A stretch of 64,000 nucleotides of DNA from Burkholderia sp. HI2500 (GCF_002223055.1 NZ_NKFL01000004.1:1-64000), one strand, 5' to 3'. Positions 18,998-31,523 are shown, counted from the stretch's first letter. Made by a program: numbers and translations. Notes: a model not told the origin generated them from the sequence alone.

Positions 18998-19001
18998 AAC
19001 A
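18911..19001. repeat. 83-bp insertion with duplicated murG-murC junction and two hairpins
   Basis: ATGAAACA occurs at 18911-18918 and again at 18994-19001, flanking an insert of 83 bp. Inside are two perfect stems: GCCCCC/GGGGGC (18943-18948 and 18952-18957) and GTCAGCCTCC/GGAGGCTGAC (18959-18968 and 18984-18993). The sequence class (CCCCCACGCTCACTTCGTTC followed by G/C-rich stems) resembles dispersed intergenic repeats recalled from betaproteobacterial genomes; that likeness needs a search. The second stem ends on the base before the murC ATG and contains its GGAGG ribosome site. Confidence 0.8.
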
Positions 19002-20391
19002 CATCGTCAAACACATTCATTTCGTCGGGATCGGCGGCGCGGGCATGAGCGGCATCGCCGAAGTGCTTGTCAACCTCGGTTACGAGGTCAGCGGCTCGGA
19101 CCTGTCGCGCAACGCGGTGACCGATCGCCTCCAGGCGCTCGGCGCGCGGATCGCGATCGGCCACGACGCGGCGAACATCGAGGGCGCGAACGCGGTCGTC
19201 GTGTCGACGGCCGTGCGTTCGGACAACCCGGAAGTGCTGGCCGCGCGCGCGCAGCGCGTGCCGATCGTGCAGCGTGCGGTGATGCTGGCGGAGCTGATGC
19301 GCCTGAAGCAGGGCATCGCGATCGCCGGCACCCACGGCAAGACCACGACGACGAGCCTCGTCGCGAGCGTGCTCGCGGCGGGCGGGCTCGATCCGACCTT
19401 CGTGATCGGCGGGCGCCTGATCAGCGCCGGCGCGAACGCGCGGCTTGGCACGGGCGACTTCATCGTCGCCGAGGCCGACGAGTCGGACGCATCGTTCCTG
19501 AACCTGTATCCGGTGATCGAAGTCATCACGAACATCGACGCCGACCACATGGACACCTACGGCCACGATTTCGCGCGGCTCAAGCAGGCGTTCATCGAAT
19601 TCACGCAGCGCCTGCCGTTCTACGGCAGCGCGGTCGTGTGCGTCGACGATCCGAACGTGCGGCAGATCATCCCGTTCATTTCGAAGCCGGTCGTGCGCTA
19701 CGGGCTGTCGCCGGACGCGCAGGTGCGCGCCGAAGACATCGATGCACGCGACGGCCGCATGCATTTCACGGTGATCCGCGAAGGGCGCGCGCCGCTCGCG
19801 GTCGTGCTGAACATGCCGGGCCTGCACAACGTGCAGAACGCGCTCGCGGCGATCGCGATCGCGACCGATCTCGGCGTGTCGGACGACGCGATCCAGCTGG
19901 CGCTCGCGGAATTCAACGGCGTCGGCCGGCGCTTCCAGCGCTATGGCGACGTGCCGACCGCGGACGGCGGCCAGTACACGCTGATCGACGACTACGGCCA
20001 TCACCCGGTCGAGATGGCCGCGACGATCGCGGCCGCGCGCGGCGCGTTCCCGGGCCGCCGCCTCGTGCTGGCGTTCCAGCCGCACCGCTACACGCGTACC
20101 CGCGACTGCTTCGACGATTTCGTCAACGTGCTGTCGACGGTCGACGCGCTGGTGCTGACCGAAGTCTATGCGGCGGGCGAGGCGGCGATCTCGACCGCCA
20201 ACGGCGACGCGCTGTCGCGTGCGTTGCGCGCGGTGGGGAAGGTTGACCCGGTGTTCGTCGCGACGGTCGACGACGTGCCGGACGCATTGGCGAAGGTCGC
20301 GCAGAACGGCGACGTGGTGATCACGATGGGCGCGGGTTCGATCGGCGGCGTGCCGGCGAAGGTTGCGCAGCACACTCAACAGAAGGCATGA
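18994..20391 (+). CDS. murC: UDP-MurNAc-L-alanine ligase
   Basis: A 465-residue Mur ligase that adds L-alanine to UDP-MurNAc, the first peptide step. The start [20 protein letters not shown] includes the Gly-rich UDP-sugar site ([14 protein letters not shown] at about 12-25). The ATP motif GTHGKTTTT starts at residue 112, and [10 protein letters not shown] near 331-340 is a family signature. GGAGG precedes the ATG by 5 nt but lies within a stem-loop. The frame is open upstream, but the family start and the ribosome site fix 18994. ddlB follows after 1 bp. Confidence 0.97.
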   Translation: MKHIVKHIHFVGIGGAGMSGIAEVLVNLGYEVSGSDLSRNAVTDRLQALGARIAIGHDAANIEGANAVVVSTAVRSDNPEVLAARAQRVPIVQRAVMLAELMRLKQGIAIAGTHGKTTTTSLVASVLAAGGLDPTFVIGGRLISAGANARLGTGDFIVAEADESDASFLNLYPVIEVITNIDADHMDTYGHDFARLKQAFIEFTQRLPFYGSAVVCVDDPNVRQIIPFISKPVVRYGLSPDAQVRAEDIDARDGRMHFTVIREGRAPLAVVLNMPGLHNVQNALAAIAIATDLGVSDDAIQLALAEFNGVGRRFQRYGDVPTADGGQYTLIDDYGHHPVEMAATIAAARGAFPGRRLVLAFQPHRYTRTRDCFDDFVNVLSTVDALVLTEVYAAGEAAISTANGDALSRALRAVGKVDPVFVATVDDVPDALAKVAQNGDVVITMGAGSIGGVPAKVAQHTQQKA

Positions 20392-20392
20392 C

Positions 20393-21334
20393 ATGAGCGG
20401 GATTGATCCGAAACGTTTCGGCAAGGTGGCGGTGTTGTTCGGCGGCGAGTCCTCGGAGCGCGAGGTGTCGCTCACGTCGGGCAAGCTCGTGCTGCAGGGC
20501 CTGCGCGACGCGGGCATCGACGCGCACCCGTTCGACCCGGCCGAGCGCCCGCTGGCGGCGCTGAAGGATGAAGGGTTCGTGCGCGCGTTCAACGCACTGC
20601 ATGGCGGTTACGGCGAGAACGGCCAGATCCAGGGCGCGCTCGATTTCTACGGCATTCGCTACACGGGCAGCGGTGTGCTCGGGTCGGCGCTCGGCCTCGA
20701 CAAGTTCCGCACGAAGCTCGTGTGGCAGCAGACGGGCGTGCCGACGCCGCCGTTCGAGACGGTGCTGCGCGGCGACGACCTCGCGGCGCGCGCGACGGAC
20801 ATCGTCGCGAAGCTCGGCCTGCCGCTGTTCGTGAAGCCGGCGAGCGAGGGCTCGAGCGTGGCGGTGCTGAAGGTGAAGACGGCCGACGCGCTGCCGGCCG
20901 CGCTCGCGGAAGCCGCCAAGCATGACCCGATCGTGATCGTCGAAAAGAGCATCGAAGGCGGCGGCGAGTACACCGCCTGCATCGCCGGCGATCTCGACCT
21001 GCCGGTGATCAAGATCGTGCCGGCCGGCGAGTTCTACGACTATCACGCGAAGTACGTCGCCGACGACACGCAATACCTGATTCCGTGCGGGCTGCCCGCC
21101 GACAAGGAAGCGGAGCTCAAGCGCGTCGCGCGCCGGGCGTTCGACGTGCTCGGCTGCACCGACTGGGGCCGCGCGGACTTCATGCTCGACGCCGACGGGA
21201 ACGCGTACTTCCTGGAAGTGAACACCGCGCCGGGCATGACCGACCACTCGCTGCCGCCGAAGGCCGCGCGCGCGGTCGGCATCAGCTATTCGGAGCTGGT
21301 CGTGAAGGTGCTGTCGCTCACGCTCAACGACTGA
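20393..21334 (+). CDS. ddlB: D-alanine-D-alanine ligase B
   Basis: A 313-residue ATP-grasp enzyme that makes D-Ala-D-Ala for MurF. Signatures: [17 protein letters not shown] near residues 12-28, the small loop [16 protein letters not shown] near 67-82, [10 protein letters not shown] in the ATP-grasp domain near 144-153, and the metal-binding ...[15 protein letters not shown] near 273-287. The Tyr/Ser residues of the dipeptide (not depsipeptide) enzymes cannot be checked with certainty here. It lies tight between murC and ftsQ. Confidence 0.96.
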   Translation: MSGIDPKRFGKVAVLFGGESSEREVSLTSGKLVLQGLRDAGIDAHPFDPAERPLAALKDEGFVRAFNALHGGYGENGQIQGALDFYGIRYTGSGVLGSALGLDKFRTKLVWQQTGVPTPPFETVLRGDDLAARATDIVAKLGLPLFVKPASEGSSVAVLKVKTADALPAALAEAAKHDPIVIVEKSIEGGGEYTACIAGDLDLPVIKIVPAGEFYDYHAKYVADDTQYLIPCGLPADKEAELKRVARRAFDVLGCTDWGRADFMLDADGNAYFLEVNTAPGMTDHSLPPKAARAVGISYSELVVKVLSLTLND

Positions 21335-21353
21335 CGCAGGAACGGAACGACGT

Positions 21354-22106
21354 ATGTGGAACAACGTTCGCCAACTCAACCTTGCCGCCAGCGCGCTGTA
21401 CGCGCTGCTGCTGCTCGTGTTGGCGGCGGCCGGCTGCTACTGGCTGATCCAGCGCCCGACGTTCGCGCTGCGGGAAATCCGGATCGACGGCGACACCGAG
21501 CACATCAATTCACCGACGGTGCGCGCGGGCGTGGTCGGCCGGCTGAAGGGCAATTTCTTCACGGTCGATCTCGACGCCGCGCGCGCCGCGTTCGAGCAGA
21601 TGCCCTGGGTGCGCCATGCGAGCGTGCGCCGGGTGTGGCCGAATGCGCTGGCTGTCACGCTCGAGGAGTACAAACCGCTCGGGACCTGGGGCAGTGACCA
21701 GCTCGTGAGCGTCGATGGCGAGCTGTTCACCGCGAACCAGGGCGAGCTGGAGCAGGAGCTGCCGGCGTTCGACGGCCCGGAGGGCAGTGCGAAGGAAGTC
21801 GTCACGCGGTATCGCGACTTCGGGAAATGGTTTGCGCCGCTGAAGGCGGCGCCGGAAGAAGTGACGCTGTCGGCGCGGTACGCGTGGACGGTGAAGCTGT
21901 CGAACGGCATGCAGGTCGAGCTGGGCAAGGAACGCAACAGCGAGTCGCTGCATGACCGGAGCCAGCGTCTGGTCGCTGCATGGCCGGCCGTCACGGAACG
22001 CTGGGGCAACGACATCGAGTACGCGGACCTGCGCTATCCGAACGGATTCGCGATTCGCGCGGCAGGCATGCGGTTCCTGACCGATACCGACAAGCGCAAG
22101 AAGTAA
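21354..22106 (+). CDS. ftsQ: Cell division protein FtsQ
   Basis: A 250-residue bitopic divisome protein. There is a short cytoplasmic tail, a membrane helix at about residues 13-33, a POTRA domain (about 38-108, starting ALREIRIDGDTEHIN), and a beta domain that contacts FtsB/FtsL (PNALAVTLEEYKPLGTWG is in the join). The ATG at 21354 has an AGGAACG site 10 nt upstream. It lies 19 bp after ddlB and 26 bp before ftsA. Confidence 0.95.
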   Translation: MWNNVRQLNLAASALYALLLLVLAAAGCYWLIQRPTFALREIRIDGDTEHINSPTVRAGVVGRLKGNFFTVDLDAARAAFEQMPWVRHASVRRVWPNALAVTLEEYKPLGTWGSDQLVSVDGELFTANQGELEQELPAFDGPEGSAKEVVTRYRDFGKWFAPLKAAPEEVTLSARYAWTVKLSNGMQVELGKERNSESLHDRSQRLVAAWPAVTERWGNDIEYADLRYPNGFAIRAAGMRFLTDTDKRKK

Positions 22107-22132
22107 CGAGAGATCACACGCAAGAGCACTTT

Positions 22133-23365
22133 ATGAGCAAAGACTACAAGGATCTGCTGGTTTCCCTCGACATCGGCACGTCGAAGGTGGTGGCCATCGT
22201 CGCCGAGCTGAAGGGCGAAGGCCACTACGAGGTGATCGGTCTCGGCCAGAGCGAGTCGAAGGGTCTGAAGAAAGGTGTGGTGGTCAACATCGAGGCCACC
22301 GTGCAGTCGATCCAGCGCGCGCTCGAGGAAGCCGAGCTGATGGCCGACTGCAAGATCACCAACGTGTTCACGGGGATCGCGGGCAGCCACATCCGCAGCT
22401 TCAACTCGAGCGGGATGGTCGCGATCAAGGACAAGGAAGTCACGCAGACCGACGTCGCGCGCGTGATCGAGACCGCGAAGGCGATCAACATCCCGACCGA
22501 CCAGCAGGTGCTGCACATCCTCACGCAGGAATTCATCATCGACGGCCAGGAAGACGTGCGCGAGCCGATCGGCATGAGCGGCATCCGGCTGGAAGTGAAG
22601 GTGCACATCGTGACGGGCGCGGTGAGCGCCGCGCAGAACATCGTCAAGTGCGTGCGCCGCTGCGGGCTCGAAGTGAACGACCTGATCCTGCAGCCGCTCG
22701 CGTCGTCGCTGGCCGTGCTGACGGAAGACGAGAAGGATCTCGGCGTGGTGCTGGTCGACATCGGCGGCGGCACGACGGACATCGCGATCTTCGCCGAAGG
22801 CGCGATCCGCCACACCGCGGTGATTCCGATCGCCGGCGACCAGATCACGAGCGACATCGCGATGGCGCTGCGCACGCCGACGCCGGACGCGGAAGACATC
22901 AAGGTCGGCTACGGGATCGCGAAGCAGGCGCTCGCCGATCCGGACGAAATGGTCGAAGTGCCGGGCCTCGGCGAACGCGGCCCGCGCACGCTGTCGCGCC
23001 AGGCGCTGGCAGCGGTGATCGAGCCGCGCGTCGAGGAGCTGTTCTCGCTCGTGCAGCAGGTCGTGCGCGAATCCGGTTACGAAGAACTGCTGAGCTCCGG
23101 CGTGGTCATTACCGGCGGGGCATCGATGATGCCCGGCATGGTCGAGCTCGGCGAAGACATTTTCCTGAAACCGGTGCGCATCGGCGCGCCGGAATATGCA
23201 GGCGGCCTCTCCGACGTCGTGCGCAATCCGCGCTACTCGACGGCGATGGGGCTGCTCGTCGAAGGCAGTGCCCAGCGCATGCGCGGCCGCAAGGTCGCCG
23301 TGCAGTCCGGCAACGCGGGACAAGTGTTCTCGCGGATGAAGGAATGGTTCCTGAGCAACTTCTGA
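22133..23365 (+). CDS. ftsA: Cell division protein FtsA
   Basis: A 410-residue actin-like ATPase that tethers FtsZ filaments to the membrane and recruits later divisome proteins. Actin-fold motifs are visible: LVSLDIGTSKVVAIVAEL near residues 8-25 (phosphate 1), VLVDIGGGTTDIAIF near 206-220 (phosphate 2), and GVVITGGASMMPGM near 322-335 (adenosine). The C-terminus ends in the amphipathic membrane-targeting helix (VFSRMKEWFLSNF). A longer in-frame start exists upstream but MSKDYKDLLVSLD is the family start. Confidence 0.97.
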   Translation: MSKDYKDLLVSLDIGTSKVVAIVAELKGEGHYEVIGLGQSESKGLKKGVVVNIEATVQSIQRALEEAELMADCKITNVFTGIAGSHIRSFNSSGMVAIKDKEVTQTDVARVIETAKAINIPTDQQVLHILTQEFIIDGQEDVREPIGMSGIRLEVKVHIVTGAVSAAQNIVKCVRRCGLEVNDLILQPLASSLAVLTEDEKDLGVVLVDIGGGTTDIAIFAEGAIRHTAVIPIAGDQITSDIAMALRTPTPDAEDIKVGYGIAKQALADPDEMVEVPGLGERGPRTLSRQALAAVIEPRVEELFSLVQQVVRESGYEELLSSGVVITGGASMMPGMVELGEDIFLKPVRIGAPEYAGGLSDVVRNPRYSTAMGLLVEGSAQRMRGRKVAVQSGNAGQVFSRMKEWFLSNF

Positions 23366-23482
23366 CGAATCGAACCGAATCGAAATTCGCGCTGGTGCCG
23401 GCGGCTGGCGCGCGACAGGGGGTTGCCCGATCTCCTGCCGAATAACGGCCGAGTAGCAGTCATTCTCTTGACGGAGGCAACA

Positions 23483-24679
23483 ATGGAATTCGAAATGCTG
23501 GAAACCGAGACCAACGGCACCATCATCAAGGTGGTCGGCGTTGGCGGCGCTGGCGGCAATGCCGTCCAGCACATGATCAACCGCGGCGTGCAGGGCGTCG
23601 ACTTCATCGTGATGAACACGGATGCGCAGGCGCTGTCGCGTTCGCGCGCATCGTCGGTGATCCAGCTCGGCAACACGGGCCTGGGCGCTGGCGCGAAGCC
23701 GGAAATGGGCCGTGCGGCAGCGGAAGAAGCGCGTGAGCGCATCGCCGACGCACTGCGCGGCGCGCACATGGTGTTCATCACGGCCGGCATGGGTGGTGGC
23801 ACGGGCACGGGCGCGGCGCCGGTGGTCGCGCAGATCGCGAAGGAGATGGGCATCCTGACGGTCGGTGTCGTCAGCAAGCCGTTCGAGTTCGAAGGCGGCA
23901 AGCGCATGCGCGTCGCTGAAGCCGGTTCGCAGCAACTGGAGGATCACGTCGACTCGCTGATCGTCGTGCTGAACGACAAGCTGTTCGACGTGATGGGCGA
24001 CGACGCCGAGATGGACAAGTGCTTCCAGTGCGCCGACGACGTGTTGAACAACGCGGTCGCAGGCATCGCTGAAATCATCAATGTCGATGGCCTCGTGAAC
24101 GTCGACTTCGAAGACGTGAAGACGGTGATGGGCGAGCAAGGCAAGGCGATGATGGGCACGGCGACGGTCGCCGGCGTCGATCGCGCACGCCTCGCGGCGG
24201 AACAGGCCGTGGCGAGCCCGCTGCTCGAAGGCGTCGATCTGTCGGGCGCGCGCGGCGTGCTGGTCAACATCACGTCGAGCCGTTCGCTGCGTCTGTCGGA
24301 AACGCGCGAAGTGATGAACACGATCAAGAGCTACGCGGCGGAAGATGCGACGGTGATCTTCGGTGCGGTGTACGACGACGCAATGGGCGATGCGCTGCGC
24401 GTGACGGTCGTGGCGACGGGTCTGGGCCGTGCGGCGAAGAAGCAGCAATCGGCACCGATGACGCTGCTGCGCACGGGTACGGACAACCAGCCGGTCAGCG
24501 CGGTGTCGCACGGCTATGCACCGACGCATCACGTCAGCACGGCAGACTACGGCGCGCTCGACACGCCGGCGGTGTGGCGCAATTCGCGCGAAACCGCGGC
24601 ATCGCACGTGCAGGCGCTGCAGGAGAAGGGTGTCGACACGTACGACATCCCGGCTTTCCTGCGCAAGCAGGCTGACTGA
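23483..24679 (+). CDS. ftsZ: Cell division protein FtsZ
   Basis: A 398-residue tubulin-like GTPase that forms the Z ring. The tubulin signature GGGTGTG is at residues 104-110, VGVGGAGGNAVQHMI near 17-31 is the nucleotide loop, and the T7 loop and C-terminal linker follow. The conserved tail DTYDIPAFLRKQ binds FtsA, ZipA and ZapD. ACGGAGG lies 8 nt before the ATG. A 117-bp gap separates it from ftsA, long enough for an extra internal promoter, though none is clear. Confidence 0.98.
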   Translation: MEFEMLETETNGTIIKVVGVGGAGGNAVQHMINRGVQGVDFIVMNTDAQALSRSRASSVIQLGNTGLGAGAKPEMGRAAAEEARERIADALRGAHMVFITAGMGGGTGTGAAPVVAQIAKEMGILTVGVVSKPFEFEGGKRMRVAEAGSQQLEDHVDSLIVVLNDKLFDVMGDDAEMDKCFQCADDVLNNAVAGIAEIINVDGLVNVDFEDVKTVMGEQGKAMMGTATVAGVDRARLAAEQAVASPLLEGVDLSGARGVLVNITSSRSLRLSETREVMNTIKSYAAEDATVIFGAVYDDAMGDALRVTVVATGLGRAAKKQQSAPMTLLRTGTDNQPVSAVSHGYAPTHHVSTADYGALDTPAVWRNSRETAASHVQALQEKGVDTYDIPAFLRKQAD

Positions 24680-24867
24680 CGCAAACACAGGCGAAGCCGC
24701 GGCGAATCTGCCGCGGTATCGCCGGCGTGACGGATGCTACGGACCACGACAGGCCGCGTCGGCTGCGACGCCGGGCCGGGAAACGTGCCCTCTCCGCTCA
24801 AGCGGGGCGGGATGGACCGTGCTGTCCGCGACACGCTGAAAAACCGTATCGCTATGAGGGACCAGCC

Positions 24868-25374
24868 ATGATTCAAGTGGGCGACGCGCTGCCCGACGCG
24901 CAATTGTTCGAGTACATCGACGACGCGCGCGAAGGGTGCACGCTGGGGCCGAACGCCTACAGCGTGCGCGACCAGGTTGCGGGAAAGCGGGTGGTGATCT
25001 TCGGATTGCCGGGCGCTTTCACGCCGACCTGCTCGGCGCAGCATGTACCGGGCTATGTCGAACACGCCGAGCAATTGCGCGCGGCGGGCATCGACGAGAT
25101 CTGGTGCGTGTCCGTCAACGACGCATTCGTGATGGGCGCATGGGGACGTGATCTGCACACCGCGGGCAAGGTGCGCATGATGGCGGACGGCAGCGCGGCT
25201 TTCACTCATGCGCTGGGGCTGACGCAGGATTTGTCCGCGCGTGGCATGGGAATTCGTTCCCTGCGCTACGCGATGGTGATTGACGGCGGTGTGGTCAAGA
25301 CGCTGGCCGTCGAGGCGCCGGGCAAATTCGAAGTGAGCGATGCGGCGAGTGTTCTCGCGACGTTGACGTCCTGA
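24868..25374 (+). CDS. Peroxiredoxin (Prx5 type)
   Basis: A 168-residue thiol peroxidase that reduces hydrogen peroxide or alkyl hydroperoxides. The active-site segment GLPGAFTPTCSAQHVPGY (about residues 44-61) holds the peroxidatic Cys in the P-x-x-x-T-x-x-C motif, as in the Prx5 group. A second Cys in EIWCVSVND may be structural or resolving. No glutaredoxin domain is fused, so the reductant is unknown. It stands alone between ftsZ and lpxC, which is its usual place in Burkholderia as far as recalled. The ATG at 24868 matches the Prx5 N-terminus; the longer frame upstream is rejected. Confidence 0.9.
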   Translation: MIQVGDALPDAQLFEYIDDAREGCTLGPNAYSVRDQVAGKRVVIFGLPGAFTPTCSAQHVPGYVEHAEQLRAAGIDEIWCVSVNDAFVMGAWGRDLHTAGKVRMMADGSAAFTHALGLTQDLSARGMGIRSLRYAMVIDGGVVKTLAVEAPGKFEVSDAASVLATLTS

Positions 25375-25434
25375 TCGTGCGGTGCGCCGTTGCCTTCCGG
25401 CAACGCTGCTCACCGGCCTCAGGGCAGTTGTAAC

Positions 25435-25479
25435 ACGGGCCGATGACCGGAAACGCCTCCGTTCCGGGCATCGGCCCGT
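25435..25479. other. Long stem-loop between peroxiredoxin gene and lpxC
   Basis: A perfect 11-bp outer stem (ACGGGCCGATG, 25435-25445, with CATCGGCCCGT, 25469-25479) encloses an inner CCGGAAACG/CGTTCCGG stem. There is no T-run after it, so it is not a classic terminator. It lies about 75 bp before the lpxC -10 element and may protect the 3' end of the peroxiredoxin mRNA or act on either strand. Confidence 0.6.
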
Positions 25480-25553
25480 CCCGTATCGGCGCGGGTAAAC
25501 AGTCGAAACAGATTGATACGCAGTTTCAAACTACGCTGAATAGGGAATTACGC

Positions 25554-25559
25554 TATAAT
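25554..25559 (+). promoter_or_regulatory. lpxC promoter -10 element
   Basis: A perfect TATAAT at 25554-25559, with no good -35 hexamer 16-18 bp upstream. It would give a leader of about 50 nt before the lpxC ATG. The surrounding 25500-25600 is distinctly AT-rich for this chromosome, as expected of a promoter. Confidence 0.55.
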
Positions 25560-25614
25560 CTCCCCTATCGAATATAACTCCTGATTGATATCTTCAATCA
25601 CGACGAAGAACATC

Positions 25615-26532
25615 ATGCTGAAGCAGCGCACCATCAAATCCATCGTGAAGACCGTGGGTATCGGTGTCCACTCGGGCCGCAAGATCGAGCTGACGCTCCG
25701 TCCTGCCGCACCCGGCACGGGCATCGTCTTCTCGCGCGTCGACCTTCCCACGCCCGTCGACATTCCCGCCGTGGCGACGTCGATCGGCGATACGCGGCTC
25801 GCGTCGGTGTTGCAGAAGGATGGCGTGCGCGTGTCGACCGTCGAGCACCTGATGTCGGCATGTGCCGGCCTCGGTATCGACAACCTCTATGTCGACGTGA
25901 CGGCCGAGGAAATCCCGATCATGGACGGCAGCGCGGCGACCTTCGTGTTCCTGATCCAGTCCGCCGGGATCGAGGAGCAGAACGCGCCGAAGCGCTTCGT
26001 CAAGGTGAAGAAGACGGTCGAAATCCGTGATGGCGACAAGTTCGCGCGTCTCGATCCGTACTTCGGTTTCAAGCTGAAATTCTCGATCGACTTCCGTCAC
26101 CCGGCCGTCGACAAGACCGGCCAGGAGCTCGAGGTCGATTTCGCCAATACGTCGTACGTGCGCGAGATTGCCCGTGCACGCACGTTCGGCTTCGCACATG
26201 AAGCCGAGATGCTGCGCGAGATGGGTCTCGCCCGTGGCGGCAGCATGGAAAACGCGATCGTGCTCGACGAGTACCGCATCCTGAACAACGACGGGTTGCG
26301 CTACGACGACGAGTTCGTGAAGCACAAGATGCTCGACGCGATCGGCGACCTGTACGTGATCGGCCATCCGCTGCTGGCGTCGTACACGGCGTACAAGTCG
26401 GGCCACGGGCTGAACAACGCGCTGCTGCGCGAACTGCTCGCGAACGAGGATGCGTACGAGATCGTCACGTTCGACGATCCGCAGGCAGCGCCGAAGGGCT
26501 TCGCGTTCGACATGCAGACGGCCTTCGCCTGA
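25615..26532 (+). CDS. lpxC: UDP-3-O-acyl-N-acetylglucosamine deacetylase
   Basis: A 305-residue zinc amidase, the committed step of lipid A synthesis. Zinc ligands His78 (VEHLMSA, Glu77 catalytic), His237 and Asp241 (HKMLDAIGD) are in place, and the catalytic His is in KSGHGLNN near residue 264. Length equals that of E. coli LpxC. It has its own promoter and terminator, separate from the dcw cluster. Enzyme level is controlled by FtsH proteolysis in enterics; whether that holds here is not visible. Confidence 0.98.
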   Translation: MLKQRTIKSIVKTVGIGVHSGRKIELTLRPAAPGTGIVFSRVDLPTPVDIPAVATSIGDTRLASVLQKDGVRVSTVEHLMSACAGLGIDNLYVDVTAEEIPIMDGSAATFVFLIQSAGIEEQNAPKRFVKVKKTVEIRDGDKFARLDPYFGFKLKFSIDFRHPAVDKTGQELEVDFANTSYVREIARARTFGFAHEAEMLREMGLARGGSMENAIVLDEYRILNNDGLRYDDEFVKHKMLDAIGDLYVIGHPLLASYTAYKSGHGLNNALLRELLANEDAYEIVTFDDPQAAPKGFAFDMQTAFA

Positions 26533-26550
26533 TCTGCGTTCCGTGCAAGC

Positions 26551-26585
26551 AATAAAAAAGCAGCCTTCGGGCTGCTTTTTTATTG
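26551..26585. terminator. Bidirectional terminator between lpxC and the DciA-like gene
   Basis: AATAAAAAAGCAGCC-TTCG-GGCTGCTTTTTTATT is a near-perfect dyad with an A-run before and a T-run after, so it can stop transcripts from both converging genes. Confidence 0.93.
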
Positions 26586-26605
26586 GCCGGCTGCGGGGCG
26601 TGCCG

Positions 26606-27082
26606 TCAGCGTGGTTTAGCGCCATGCCGGGCCGCCATCCGCGCGAGCGCGTCCTGCAGCGGTGACGGTTCGAGATGATCTGCCAGGTCGCGCAACGCGG
26701 CCGCGCCGACCGACGTCATCCGCGCCTGCTTCACGTGGGGCGGCTCCGGCGCATCCTTCGGGCGCACGCGTACGCGTAGCGTCGAGACCGGCCAGCCGCG
26801 TTTTTGCAGATCGCCGAGCAACCGCGGTTCGACCTGTCGCAGACGAGCGGCCAACGCGTTGTGCGCAGCAAAGAGGGTCAGGGTGCCGTCCTTGATGAAG
26901 CCCGGTTCGACATGATTCGCCAGGTAGTCGGGCAGGAGCGCGGCAAGATCGCGCTGCAGCGACGCGATCTGTTCGACGCCGGCGCGCAACGCCGCGAACG
27001 CGTCGGTGCGGCCCAGCACTTCGGACACGGGTTGCGGGCGATACGGGGCGAGCGGGCCGAAACGCTTGGAAAATCGGTTCAT
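26606..27082 (-). CDS. DUF721/DciA-like protein
   Basis: A 158-residue protein of the DUF721 family. The N-terminal ~90 residues resemble the KH-like fold found in DciA, the replicative-helicase loader used by bacteria that lack DnaC (RPQPVSEVLGRTDAFAALRAG at the start, then a central ...LTLFAAHNALAARLRQVEPRLL segment). Burkholderia has no DnaC, so a role in DnaB loading is a reasonable inference. The C-terminal part is basic and less conserved. It is transcribed toward lpxC and diverges from secA, sharing a 256-bp upstream region with it. Confidence 0.78.
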   Translation of the reverse strand: MNRFSKRFGPLAPYRPQPVSEVLGRTDAFAALRAGVEQIASLQRDLAALLPDYLANHVEPGFIKDGTLTLFAAHNALAARLRQVEPRLLGDLQKRGWPVSTLRVRVRPKDAPEPPHVKQARMTSVGAAALRDLADHLEPSPLQDALARMAARHGAKPR

Positions 27083-27338
27083 CGAGACATTCTTCGGGCG
27101 CGCACGCGCGCGGACGTTGACGCCGATTGTACCCGTGCGGGCCCGTGCGCGGGCGGCTTTCGCCCCGATGGCCCGGCGGTCGGCGCGCAGTGTCCGTCCG
27201 GCCGAGACACGGGCGCACGCTTCCCCGCGTGCTAAAATTCATCGTTTGAGTCCACTAATTCGCTAAGCCGCCGAGGCTCGGGCGCCGGGGCGCGCAACAC
27301 GCGCCGGGCGCCGGTGCTGCGACGCAGGATCCGATCCG

Positions 27339-30137
<2,799 letters not shown>

Positions 30138-30239
30138 TCGACGGCGGCGCGCATCACGCGTGCCGCTTCGTTCGCAGTTTCGAGTGAGTGAGGTGAGTTG
30201 CGGCGGCCCGCGCGTGCGGCCGCTGGTTCTTCCAATCGA

Positions 30240-30261
30240 TGCCGGCGCATGCCGGCATTTT
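30240..30261 (+). terminator. Short terminator-like hairpin before argJ
   Basis: TGCCGGC-GCAT-GCCGGCA followed by TTTT, about 105 nt after secA and only ~20 nt before the argJ ATG. It may end secA transcripts, or lie in the argJ leader and act as an attenuator if argJ starts upstream. The T-run is short. Confidence 0.5.
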
Positions 30262-30281
30262 CCATCCGGCAGGTGTGCCCC

Positions 30282-31523
30282 ATGGCTGTCAATTTTCCGT
30301 CGATCGATCCCGCCCAACTGCATCCCGTCGCCGGCGTCACGCTCGGCTGGGCGGAAGCGAACATCCGCAAGCCGAATCGCAAGGACGTGCTGGTCATCTC
30401 CGTCGACGAAGGCGCGACGGTCGCGGGCGTGTTCACCGAAAACCGTTTCTGCGCAGCGCCGGTCACCGTCTGCCGCGAGCACCTGGCGAAGGTGCGCGCG
30501 GGCGGCGCGGGCATTCGCGCGCTCGTCGTGAATACGGGCAATGCGAACGCGGGCACCGGCGAGCCGGGCCTCGTGAACGCACGCGAAACCTGCACGGAAC
30601 TTGCGCGCCTCGCGGGCATCGAGCCGGCACAGGTGCTGCCGTTCTCGACCGGCGTGATCCTCGAGCCGCTGCCGATCGAGCGCCTGAAGGCCGGCTTGCC
30701 GGCCGCGCTCGCGAACCGCAAGGCCGCGAACTGGTTCGACGCCGCGCAAGCGATCATGACGACGGACACGCTGCCGAAGGCCACGTCGCGCCAGGTGACG
30801 ATCGACGGCCATACGGTCACGCTGACGGGCATCAGCAAGGGCGCGGGCATGATCAAGCCGAACATGGCGACGATGCTCGGCTTCCTTGCGTTCGACGCGA
30901 ACGTCGCGCAGCCGGTGCTCGACACGCTCGTGAAGGAAGTCGCGGATCGCTCGTTCAACTGCATCACGATCGACGGCGACACGTCGACGAATGACTCGTT
31001 CATCCTGATCGCGTCGGGCAAGAGCACGCTGCCGGCGATCACGTCGACCGATTCGCCGGCCTATGCGGCGCTGCGCGATGCGGTGACGGAAGTCGCTCAA
31101 GTGCTGTCGCAACTGATCGTGCGCGATGGCGAAGGCGCGACGAAATTCATGACGGTGCAGGTCGAAGGTGGCAAGAATGTCGCGGAATGCCGCCAGATCG
31201 CTTACGCGATCGGCCATTCGCCGCTCGTGAAGACGGCGTTCTACGCATCCGACCCCAACCTCGGCCGGATTCTCGCGGCAATCGGCTATGCGGGCGTCGC
31301 GGATCTGGACGTCGACAAGATCGACCTCTATCTCGACGACGTGCTCGTCGCGAAGGCGGGCGGCCGCAACCCGGCTTACCAGGAAGAAGACGGCCAGCGC
31401 GTGATGAAGCAGAGCGAAATCACGATCCGCGTGCTGCTCGGCCGCGGCGACGCGCAGGCCACCATCTGGACGTGCGACCTGTCGCACGACTACGTGAGCA
31501 TCAACGCGGATTACCGCTCCTGA
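30282..31523 (+). CDS. argJ: Bifunctional ornithine acetyltransferase/N-acetylglutamate synthase
   Basis: A 413-residue enzyme of the cyclic arginine pathway that moves acetyl from N-acetylornithine to glutamate. The self-cleavage region [16 protein letters not shown] (about residues 187-202) holds the invariant Ala-Thr-Met, where Thr becomes the nucleophile of the beta chain. [13 protein letters not shown] near 85-97 and [11 protein letters not shown] near 230-240 are also typical. ATG at 30282 fits the family start; the longer upstream frame is rejected. Whether it is truly bifunctional (accepts acetyl-CoA) cannot be read from sequence. Confidence 0.95.
   Translation: MAVNFPSIDPAQLHPVAGVTLGWAEANIRKPNRKDVLVISVDEGATVAGVFTENRFCAAPVTVCREHLAKVRAGGAGIRALVVNTGNANAGTGEPGLVNARETCTELARLAGIEPAQVLPFSTGVILEPLPIERLKAGLPAALANRKAANWFDAAQAIMTTDTLPKATSRQVTIDGHTVTLTGISKGAGMIKPNMATMLGFLAFDANVAQPVLDTLVKEVADRSFNCITIDGDTSTNDSFILIASGKSTLPAITSTDSPAYAALRDAVTEVAQVLSQLIVRDGEGATKFMTVQVEGGKNVAECRQIAYAIGHSPLVKTAFYASDPNLGRILAAIGYAGVADLDVDKIDLYLDDVLVAKAGGRNPAYQEEDGQRVMKQSEITIRVLLGRGDAQATIWTCDLSHDYVSINADYRS

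Noticed and set aside
22034..24688. 884-codon open frame on the minus strand opposite ftsA and ftsZ
   Set aside because: It mirrors two certain genes in a GC-rich genome where antisense frames stay open by codon bias. The translation is rich in Arg, His and Asp with no domain.
27280..27317. SecM-like regulation of secA
   Set aside because: The leader contains a GC-rich inverted repeat but no frame that could encode an exported arrest peptide; secM is known from enterics and relatives only.
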